Source: Sabethes cyaneus
Taxonomy: Eukaryota > Arthropoda > Insecta > Diptera > Culicidae
Direction of reading: 5' to 3'
Length of the DNA: 64,000 nt
NCBI RefSeq assembly: GCF_943734655.1
Contig: NC_071353.1
Span: 141,397,907 to 141,461,906, forward strand
The position numbers and the translations under genes were made by a program. Position 1 is the stretch's first letter. Each line of letters opens with the position of its first letter. Below, piece after piece: positions 38,201 through 49,344 of the stretch. Below the pieces are notes generated by a model. The model was given only the letters and a program-made list of their open reading frames with translations, made no database searches and was not told the origin of the DNA.

Positions 38201-41200
38201 CTATACCAAGTTAATAGAAAGGGGGGTGGTTTAAATTGAACCGTAGCATCATTTTCCACACTGTCTATCGTTCGCTCGTAATGATTCCATTGTACTAGCA
38301 TTGTTAGACAGTCACCTTACACCGATAAGAATGGCGTCTCAAACGTACACTTGTAAATAAATAAATAAGGAAGAAGAAACCAGCTGTTGTTTATTAGAAG
38401 AGAATGTAAACTATTACGACTAAGGTACAGGTACACACGTACGTTGCCGTTCGGCCAGTGGAAACAAGTCGGCACGACTTCGAGCGCCGCCTCGAAACAA
38501 ATTGGAATGCACGCTTTGATGTATCATATCTCTTGATATGCCTATAGCTAGAGAGCCATTACTATTAACAACTAAGCCACTAAGCATAAACCCCGTAGGA
38601 TGATGAATCCGTGCACAGCAGTCGTTGGACCAAGCGAGGCGTCGTCGTCCTACTCAAGCATAAACTTTCATACCGTTGTTGTATAGTTGTTAGTTTTTTT
38701 TCGCCATTTAACTCTTTTCCTTCCTACATTCTTTCGTTCATTATTTGCATGCTGAATAAATTTGTACTTTTTTAAACTGCATATCAGAGTTTTTGCTAGT
38801 ATCTCGCACATCCATCCCTTAGCATGTACCATCTCATAGTTTACATTAGTCCCCTCCCTAGCGGCAGTTCATCATCGTGTGGGCAATTTCACAGTAACAG
38901 TGGAGGAGGGTGGGGCGGGGGGGAGTTCATGTTGGGATGTAAAACTGCCGATCTCTACACTGCCACCTCCCCATGAGTAGTAAATGTGTCATATACATAC
39001 ACACCTCTATATATATATATGTCACCAACCAACTTTCCGCCAACATTCCGCCAGGAGGAGCGCACCCGCCGTTTACAGGAGATCGAAACGAACCGCGTGG
39101 ATCGGCAGACCAAGCGGCGCCTGGCGCGGGCCCAGCAAACCCAGAACTTCTACACCAGCCTCCACATGCTGCAGGCGAACACTTTCCTGCGCGAAAGTGA
39201 CAGCTCTAGCGCGTTCGAGGACTATTCGCTGTTCCTCTACCGGCAGTCGGCACCCGAGTTCAACGATCGCGTCAAAGAGATGGAACGGAAAATCCTCTAT
39301 CCCGTAAGCCGGGCCGCTGCTGGTGGTTCTCACTTCTCACAGTTGTTGTTTTTCCCTGTTGTTTTTTTTTGTTGTTCGTGTTGTTTTTCCTTCAAAGCAT
39401 GGCGTGCGTGTACCCTACCGTATCTTTCGATATGGTTTTATTATTTAAATAGAATTTTGTTTTTGCGATCTAACTGTGTGATGTCGTGATCAACTTCGTT
39501 GATGATCTTTCCTCGTTGTTGTTGGAGTTCGCAGCATTTTTTAGTTTTCGAACGAGAGCAGCTCCACGTGAAATAGGTAAATGACAAAATTTGAACCTCT
39601 CTTATTTATCATAAACAAAACTTTATCTACATTTTTGATAGGATGAAACATGCTCCCTCCACAGTTGTTGGCATCAATTTGACTCAAGAATCATTTCCTA
39701 AAAAATAAGTTTAAATTTTACTCTTTGAACCTTTTTTATTAAAATGCTAAAGTTCTAGATGACACTTCGTTCAATAGAAACCGAAATACAACGCAGTCTG
39801 TTGATACTAGTTCATGACCAGCGATCGATCAATGTAGTAAACAGAGCATAGAGATAAATGTTAGAAATTGGTAGAAATGTTGAACTGAAACGCTCGACTC
39901 ATCCAAATGGGACTGAAACATAATTACTTACTTACTTACATTTTTACTTACTTCCTCAACTTATTTAGGACATTTCTTGAACTCGTCTTAGACTCCTTAT
40001 GGATACTTTGGGACTTTTTTGGGACTCCTTTGGATTTCTTTTGTAATGTATTTGGATTCTTTTTGGATTCGGTGTCTTTTTAGGCCCTGTTAGTATTTAC
40101 TTCGAACTTTTCGGACCTTCTTAGGCTCCGTTCTATTAGTCTTTTTGGGCTCTTAATAAACCCTTTTTAGATTCTGTTTGATAATTTTGGACTGTTTTAA
40201 CACTATTGAAACTTTTTTTTTAACTCTTTTAGAACATTTTTATGACATTGAATAGTTTTTAGACTTTTTATGACAGCCTTTCAATTTTTATGAGATTTAT
40301 TTTGGACTTCTTTTGGACACTACTTGGATTTTTTGGACACTTTTTGAACTTTTTTAAACTTATTTTGGATTCTCCTTGAGCGCGTTTTGAATTCTTTTTT
40401 AACTTTATTGGGCTCTTTTAGGGCTTCTTTTGGGCTGCTTCTACTTTTTTGGACTCATATTGGACTTTTTTTATTCGATCTGTACAGTCTACAGTCTTGT
40501 TTATCACGGACGCTTTTGGACCCATTTTAGACTCTTCTCAAATTCTTTTTGTTCGTTTTTGGTCTTGCTTGTGCTCTTTTTTCATTCTTAATGAACTTTT
40601 TTTAGTCTCTTTTTGTCCTCCGTATGAACTGTTTTGAATACAGTATCCCCCCGTTAATCCGACACCCAATAATCCGACGACTCGATGGATCTCACTAATC
40701 CGGAAAATTCCGAATTAAAAAGCATTGTACTTAACTTTTTTCAACCGAACACTGCCTTCATTGGGGGCCTTCGTTTGAGTCAAGATGTTACTCATTCCAA
40801 CTAGATGGAAATGGTAGATGGTGCTCCTTATAACTGTGTTCAATTTTGCCAGGAGCTCCATTTTTCATCACCCTGTTGAGAAAGATTAACGTTTTTGCAC
40901 TTATTTCTAAGCTAAAGAAGAATTTAAAAGTATTTTATAGAATAAATTGTGCATTACTTAGTACAACACAAACTAATTGCGTATTTACGACAATTTTTTT
41001 TCGGAAATTTCTGGAGTTGTTTACGTTTTAATGTAAACAACTCCAGAAATTTGGAATAGTTTTGGGCTCATTTTAGACACATTTTGGACTCTGGTTTGAT
41101 ATGTTCTATTTTAGGACTTCCTGTACTCTTTTTTGGACGCGTTTCAAAGTTTTTGGGGTCTTTTGGCACTCTTCAGAGACTTATTTTCGACTCCTTTGAG

Positions 41201-44200
41201 ATACTTTTAAAACTCTTTTTGGACTATTTTCGGACCCATTTTGAATCTCTGAATTTTTTGGACACCTTTCCAACTCTTTATGGACACTTTTGAGACTTCT
41301 GGGATTGTTTTGGATTTATTTTGGTATGTTTTTGGAATCATTTTGGATCCTTTTTAGAACTTTTTTTTGCCTCGGTCTTTTAGGATTCCTTTTAGTCTCC
41401 TTGAGAACTCTTCTCTAACAATTGTGCGAAGCTTTTACAAGTTTCGAGATTCCCCGTGTAGTGGTTAGCTGGTTCAAATCCCAACCCCACAGAAGTCGTG
41501 AACGACCTAAGCTATTAACGGGAAACTAGCAGTCATTGACTTTTCGTTGGAAAGCCCAATTTCAGAAGCAGTTTTTAGGCCCAAAAGCGGGGTTTTGTTT
41601 ATAGAAGTGTATTCATTGCATTCTTCTTGCCAATCTGAGCACAGCGAATATATTTTCATGAACAAAATTTTTGTTTTAAACCAAACAACTGCTTTTGAAA
41701 TTTGCAGACTCGATGACGACTAATTTCACCTTAAAGTGACTATAATCAAGCAAACAAAAAAGTTTTTGAGACTTATCTCGGACTCTTTTAGGATAATCTT
41801 TGAACTCATTTTGGATTTGTTTGGAATTTCTACCTTGGATACGCTTCTTAGACACGCTTCGATTTATTTTGTATTTCTAGGACTTTTATGGACTCTTTAA
41901 GAATAGTTTTTGGATTCTTTTTGAACTCTTGTTAGTCTCTTTTTAGGCCCTTTTTGAACGCTTTTTGAACTTTTTGTGGTTTCCTTTTGTACTCTTTATT
42001 AACTTTATGAAGAAAAATTGAATCCTTTTGTATTTCTTTTGGAATATTAACCCCTCTAAGGTCTACATCATTTTTAGCACCGCAAAATTCACTAAAATGG
42101 CCATAACTTTTTTATCTTTTGATATTTTTTCACCAAATTTGGGAATTTTGCCGAAAATATTTTCTATTTTCATAATATCTATAGATAATGGCCATATGTC
42201 ATAAGGTCCCGGAGTTATTCCGGAGTTCCTTGGGGGACCGAGATATGGCTTTTTAGATAAAGTTGCCAAATATCTAAAATTTGTTTGAAATCTGTTGATT
42301 TTTGTAAACATATCATCGACTGTGGACATATCAGTTACTTTGCCGCAGTTATGAGCCATGCTGCGCGCCATCCGGATCCGGGGGGACCCTATGAATCCGG
42401 AACCGGTTCCCGTAACGGGACATTTCAGCATCAGTAAAGCATGTCGTGTCGCATATCAAAAAACATCAGCATTCGACAAAATAGCGATTGGTGATCATCT
42501 CATGTCTCTCAGAGGCCGTATGACCGGTTCCGGGTCCGGGGAGGGTTTCTTTTCTGATTCAAGAACGGAACAGATTTCGGAGGAACTTGTCCGGGACCTA
42601 GAATCGGCCATATGGCCTCTGAAAGACATGAGATGATCGCCAATCGCTATTTTATCGAATTCTAATGTTTTTTGATATGCAACACGACATGCTTTACTGA
42701 TACTGAAATGTCCCGTTACGGGAACCGGTTCCGGATTCATAGTGTCCCCCCGGATCCGGATGGCGCGCAGCATGGCTCATAACTGCGGCAAAGTAACTGA
42801 TATGTCCACAGTCGATGATATGTTTACAAAAATCAACATATTTCAAACAAATTTTAGATATTTGGCAACTTTATCTAAAAAAGCCATATCTCGGTCCCCC
42901 AAGGAACTCCGGAATAACTCCGGGACCATATGACATATGGCCATTATCTATAGATATTATGAAAGTAGAAAATATTTTCGGCAAAATTCCCAAATTTGGT
43001 GAAAAAATATTGAAAAATTAAAAAGTTATGGCCATTTTAGTGAATTTTGCGGTGCTAAAAATGATGTAGACCTTAGAAGGGTTAATGGAATATTTTTGAT
43101 TTTTTTTTCTAGACTCAGAGTGTTTGGGATATTTAAACTTAATTAAACTCCTTTTTGATTCCTTTTATTCTTTTGGTTCTCTTATTGCACTTACATTTTG
43201 GATTCTGTTTCACAATCTAAAATCCTTTAGGACACTTTTTGGATTCTTTTGGAGTTCTCTGGGTATGTTTTTGGAAAGGTAAAAACCAGTCTTTGGACTC
43301 TGTTATACTCTCTTTGAATTTTTTAGCTCTTTTTGATCTCTTTGTGGGCTATTTGTGAACAGTTTTTGAAGTATTTTGGATTCATTTGAAATTTATTTTA
43401 GATTCTTCTAACCCTTTAGACACTTTTAGGATTTATTAGGATGTTTAGACTTTTTTGATTTTTTTTTTTGGACTCTGAACTAGTATGGAGCTCTTTTTTT
43501 CTCCCGTTGCACATTTTTCGATTCATTTTGCACTCTTCGGATTCTCTTTTGGGCTCTTTTTCTACTCTCTTTGACCGTTTTTTGGGTTCCTTTTTGACTT
43601 GTTTTGTACTCCTTGTTGACCTTTCGAACTATTTTTGGATTTTATGGATTTTTCTGACATTTTAGACTTCTACTTACCTGCTTACTTGCTCAAAAAATGG
43701 CTAGAAATCGACTTGAGAATTGCTGGAGACAGCAAATCACTAAAGAATGACTAGAATATGGCTCGAGAAGGGCGTAAAAGTAACTCGAAATGGCTAGAAA
43801 AAAAAACAAAAATAAGTTATAGCTGGAACATAACCAGAAAATGAGTAGAAACTGACTGGACAAAGACTTAGATATGTATAAAAAATGACTAGAGAATAGA
43901 TAGAAAATTACTTGAAAATAATTAAAAAATTGATTAGATAAGGAATTAAAAACGACTAGAGCACGGTTGGAGAAGGGATAGAAAAAATTACTATAAAATT
44001 ACTAGAAATAGGCAAGGAAGCCTTAAAAGTTGTTAGAAAATGTCTAGAAAATTACTAGAAAATCAGAAAATGACTCAGAAAATATATTGCTAGAAAATGG
44101 CCAGAAAAAAAGACTAGAAAAAGGCTGAAAATAGTAAAAAGTGCCAGAACCCGGGTTCAAATCCCAATCCCGCAGAAGTCACGAATGATCCAAGCTAGTT

Positions 44201-47200
44201 AAAGTGACTATAATCTAACAAAAAACAACTATAAAATGGCCAGTAAATAACTAGAATATGGCTAGAAAGTAGCTAAAAACTGACAAGCGAATGACTGAAA
44301 AGCAACTAGAGAATATTACTACAAAATGGCTAAAGAATGACTAGAAAATGGCAAGGGAATGACTAAAAGGTAACTACAAACTGACTAGCAAGTTTCCAGA
44401 AAATGGCTAAGAAATAACCAGAAAATGACTAAAAATGGCAAGAGAACGGTTTAAAAGTGACTAGAAAATGACTAGATAAAAAAAACCTAAAAAATAACCA
44501 GAAAATGAGTTGTAAATGACCAGAGCACGGTTAGAGAATGGATAGAAAAATGCTTGAAAATAAGTAATAGATATTTAGAACTACAACTAAGCAAGAAAGG
44601 CTTGACATTTGCTAGAAAATAGCAAGCAATTTTAAAAATGATTGGAAAATGACTAAAAGATGCTAGTAAATGGCTAGAAAAACACTTAAAACAGTAAAAT
44701 GTAACAGGAAATGACTGTAAAATGACTAGAAAATAACTAGAATGTGACCAAAGAGCTAGATCTGGAAAATGGGAAAAGAATGACTGAAAAGCAACTAGAC
44801 AATAGCAACAAATAACCAGAAAATAACTAGGAGATAACTGGAAAATGACTATAAAATGTCTAGAGAATAACTAGAAAATGGCAAGGGAATGAAAATAACC
44901 TAGACAGTATCTAGATATAACCAGATTATGACAGAAAATGACATGAAAAATAGGCTATATAGTAGCTAAAATGCTTGAAATTTGCTAAAATGGGTAAAAA
45001 ATTATTAGAAGATAGAAAAAATTAGAAAATGGATCAAAATGACTTGAAAGTGAGGGGTCAGTCCCGGCGTAGTGGTTAGCATTCACGCCTCTCACGCCGA
45101 GAACCCGGATTCAAATCCCAACCCCGCAGAAGTCACGAATGACATAAGCTGTTAAAGTGACTATAATCTAACAAAAAAAAACTTGAAGGTGACTAGAAAA
45201 TGGGTAAAAAATGGCTATGAAATAATTGAAAAATGACAAGTCCACGGCATAAAAATGACTGAAAAGTGACCAGAAAATATCTGTAAACTGACTAGAAAAT
45301 AGCTATCAAGCTGCCATTAGAACGGTTAGTAATTTAATTGTTAGAAAATGACTAGAGAACGGCTATATAACGACTGGCAAAAAGTATGAATGACAAAAAA
45401 TGGATAGAAAACAGCGAGAACATGGCAAGAATGGTTAAAAAGCAATTAGGAAATGGCTGGAAAATTGCTAAAACAAGACTAGAAAATGACTAAAAAATAT
45501 CCAACAAATGGTTACAAAATGTGTACCTACTGGGTAGAAAAAAACTTAAAAATGGGCGAAAAATAACTACCAAATGTCTAGAAAATTGGTAGAAAGAGTC
45601 AAAAAATCACTAAAATTTGTCTAGAAAATTGCAATAGAACTGCTTAAAAGTAACTCAAATATGGGTACAAAATAACTAGGAAAAACTAAAAAATGGTTTA
45701 AAAATGAAGTGACTTAAAAGTGACTAGAAAATGGTTAAAAAAGACTAAAAAATAATTGAAAAATGACAGCACCAGGCTGTGGATAGAAAATAGCTGAAGA
45801 GCTACTATTGAACGGCTCATAAATTGCTAGAAAATGTCTGTAAAACGACTAGAGAATGAACAGAAAATAGCTAAACATGGCTCATAAATAGTTAAAAACT
45901 GGCTAGAAAAAGTAAAAATATGACAAAAAATGATTAAAAAACAGTTAGAACATGACAAGAATGGTTAAAGAGCAATTACAAAATAGCTAGAAAATTGCTA
46001 GAAAATAACTAGAAAATATCTAGAAAACGGATAGAAAATCTCCAAAAAATGGTTAGAAAATGTTATGTGCTAGTAACACGTTTCAGTTAAAGAGCGCAAT
46101 TCCTTTACCATGTTTTTCAAATTCAAAAGCCCAAATCATGCCTTTCCGCTAATATGTCTCACGCATGAACATAATTATTTTCAACAAGGGTTTTAGAGTC
46201 GATTATGCCGGCAGCATTACAACATTGCAATGTGTGCATCGACCTATTATGTCGGAAAATAAGAGTTTGGAACGAGGCCGCTTTTCATACTGTCCATCAA
46301 ACGTGGGTATTGGCACTTTCAAAGGCTGCTGCTGAACTATTACTTGAGGGCAGGCTTGGCATGCACTTTTCACTTCGAATTTGCTCTTTGGATTACTGCA
46401 AGCAAAATTTGGAAAAGTGTTGTCTGGGGCATTTGTAGAACAGGTAATTGTCTACAATATTGCTGAAGAGAGTAATGTTTTATCTTCTATATTTACGGCA
46501 CTATACGGCTGCAATGCGCTCTTTTTGCTACCAACAGGGTAGCAACCTACTTATAGCACCGTAAATACAAAAGATAAAACATCACTGTCTTCAGCAATAT
46601 TGCAGATAATAACTAATTCTACAAATGTCCCATACCTCACTTTTTCAAATTTTACTTGGTTTAGATGCAGTAATCAAAAGAGCAAAATCGAAGCGAAAAG
46701 AGAGTGCCAAGTCTACTTGAGGGGAATGCAAACTGGGTAGAAAAAGGCCTAAAAATGAGCGAAAAATAACTAGACAATAACTGAAAGCTTACTAGAAAAT
46801 AGCTAGAAAATTACTAGAAAATGGCTAAAAATAGCTAGAGAAAGGTAAGAAGGAAACTAGAAATTGGCTTAGAAATAACCAGGAAATAACTAATAATGAA
46901 AAGAAAATGGTTAAAAAATAACTCAAAACAACCTAACCTAATAACCTAAAAATTGTTATAAAATTGCTGAAAATGTTGAAAAATGGCTAGAAAAGGATTA
47001 AAAACGACTATAAAACAGCTATAGAAATAGAATGACTATAGTTTATCAATAGAATGGCAAAAAAGAAAGTATAAAATAACTAGATAATCGTTAAAAAAAA
47101 TGGCGAAGTTATGTCTAGAAAGTGGCAATGCAATGTCTACAGGACAACTAAACAGCGGCTAGAAAACGGCTAAAGATGGTTGGAAAATTGTTAGGAAATA

Positions 47201-49312
47201 GTTGGAAAATAGCTGGAAAATGACTACAGCACGTTTAGAAACTGACTAGAAAATGACTAATGAATGGACAAAAATTACTATAAAATGGTTAGAAGATAAT
47301 AAAATGATTAGGACGAGTTAGAAAGTGGCTAGAAAATGATTAGAAAGGAGTTAGAAACGACTCTAGAAAACAGATATAAAATGGTTAGAAACGGTAAATA
47401 TGGCTAAAAAATTAGTTAGAAAATGGAAAAAGAATGACTGAAAAGCAACTAGAAAATAGCTGGAAAATAACTAGACAATGTCGGGTACATAAGCAAAAAA
47501 TCGCTAGAAAATGACTAGAAAATGCGTAGAAACTGGCTAGAAAATTAATTAAATTAGAAAAGACTTAAAAATAGTTTCAAAAAATTGGAAATTGGTAAAA
47601 TTTGAAAAACAAGACATTCATAAAAAAATCATCAAATTTCATCAAAATAATTTTCATCTCTTGAAAACGGGTAATTTTAGAATATTAGAATGATTCTTGA
47701 ATCAAAGTGGTGTTGGCACCTGTGGAACGTGCATGTTTCCTTTAGTTAGTCGTGTGACGTTGTTCGTCTGTCAACGTGTTAGCCGCGATTCTCAGTGCGG
47801 GTTTTCGGAGAAAGCTTAATATAAATATGTTAAAGAGTTAATCTCTTTTATCCTTTTTATAATTTACCTATTTCACATGGCAAAGCTCTTTTTTGCCTTC
47901 CAAAGGGGCTACATAACAATCAATGAAATCCTGAAAGTGAGAATGAAAAACACTATTCCTTTCGGTCGGTTTACTTTTATTTGGTTGGAGAGTTGCCTGT
48001 TCGAAACTGATTGAAGTGAAGAAAGATTCCCTGACCGTCGCTTCGCTCGTGGTGTTTAATTGAATTAACTGAAATCGGCCCGCCATGCTAACATGTCTAA
48101 CTAGTCAGTCGGACAGCTCGCCTCAGGAGGACCGAAATGCCAGCCGAAACATTGAATTGTAAACATATGTTTAATATCTGTCTGTGCGTGGAGGAACAAC
48201 CGAGGAGCCGATCGATCGTGTTCGGTTCACCACACAGGGCGGCAATTTAGCGCCGCTTGCGGTTAACAATCCAGCGATTCGTGTTTTTATTTTGCCCTGC
48301 AAAAACATGTGTGCGTGTTTGTTTGATTTTGATAACTAGCTTCTGAACGCCGGCTACCGAAATAGCTTCAGCGCATGCTTTTGATGAAATTTCTCAGCCG
48401 TTTGAAGTGAAATTCCGATGTTCTACCAACCAACGACTTCGTCGTAGTAAAAAATTCCTTTTTATTAATTGCACTAACCTCTTAGTACTTCCAACCCGCA
48501 AGAAACGTTAACCTCATTAATCATTGCATGCTATCCAAAAACTAGCCGTTTCTTTTTTGGTTTGGTTTAAAGCTGATACTCGTTACGTAGACTGTAAATA
48601 GCTAACCGCTTGCTAGAGTGTCACGGCACCACCACCCACCTGTCCCTTACCTGAATAACCTGATCGAACCGAAATCGCTAACCGCACGGACCAACGCCGC
48701 TCCTCGTCGTGTGCGTGTGTGCAATATTATTTGATTGCGAAACTAAAATCGTCCCTTCGCAGCCAAGCTAGCGCGCTACGCTAGGGCTGTGCCAACAAAT
48801 TCGCAATACCCAATTGTCTGTTTTCCGTCCCCTTAAATCAGGATCGCGATCGAGGCCTAGCGGCGGCCTATCCGCGCAGTCTCATCGCTGCGGCAGCCAA
48901 CGATGGCGAACAGTTTAGCGATCGGATCAAATCGATGGAGCAGCGAATCGTCGGCAAACAGCCGACCGTCACCGAGAAGAAGCCGAAAGATCTGCTGCGG
49001 GCGATCGGTAAGATCGACAGCAACGATTGGAATGTGAAGGAGATCGAGAAGAAGATCGAACTGTCGAAGAAGGCTACCGACATTGGCAAGAGCCGTGAAC
49101 GCGTTCCGAAGTGGAACCGTGAGCAATTTTTAGCTCGCCAGAATAAGCTCACCCAGCAGCCAGAGGATGAAAAGTACAAGGAGTTCGACAGTTCACTCAA
49201 AGCGATCGACAAGCAACTGAAGGAGGGACACAATTTGGATCTCGGCGAACGGGGTAAGAATAAGGTGGCTTCCATTGCTGGACAGCTGCTCAGCACCAAG
49301 CAACAACAGCGA

Positions 49313-49344
<32 letters not shown>

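Larger units (their letters stand above)
39920..43680. repeat. Degenerate T-tract array, ~11-bp period ('tttttggactc')
   Basis: Over 3 kb of variants such as 'tttttggactctttttgga', 'ttttagactc' and 'tttttgaactc', with a repeat spacing near 11. It is interrupted by a pogo-like end (40645-40740), a SINE (41449-41765) and the TTAA palindrome (42051-43081). No coding. Confidence 0.85.
43690..47600. repeat. Degenerate A-tract array, ~11-bp period ('atggctagaaa')
   Basis: About 3.5 kb of variants of 'aaatgactagaaaatggcta' with substitutions and small indels. The consensus unit, atgRctagaaa, is 11 bases. It is interrupted by SINEs at 44146 and 45058 and by the foldback element at 46350. The array shows no coding potential. 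Confidence 0.9.

Noticed and set aside
42063..43021. Frames of 92-122 codons around 42.0-43.0 kb
   Set aside because: They occur in mirrored pairs on both strands because the region is a palindrome; no protein similarity.
45058..45180. Functional tRNA gene
   Set aside because: A and B boxes are present, but no cloverleaf closes, and the unit is repeated four times with an A-rich tail, so it is a SINE.
48060..48200. Alternative start of translation upstream of exon 6
   Set aside because: The ATGs here are followed by in-frame stops before the exon 6 acceptor.
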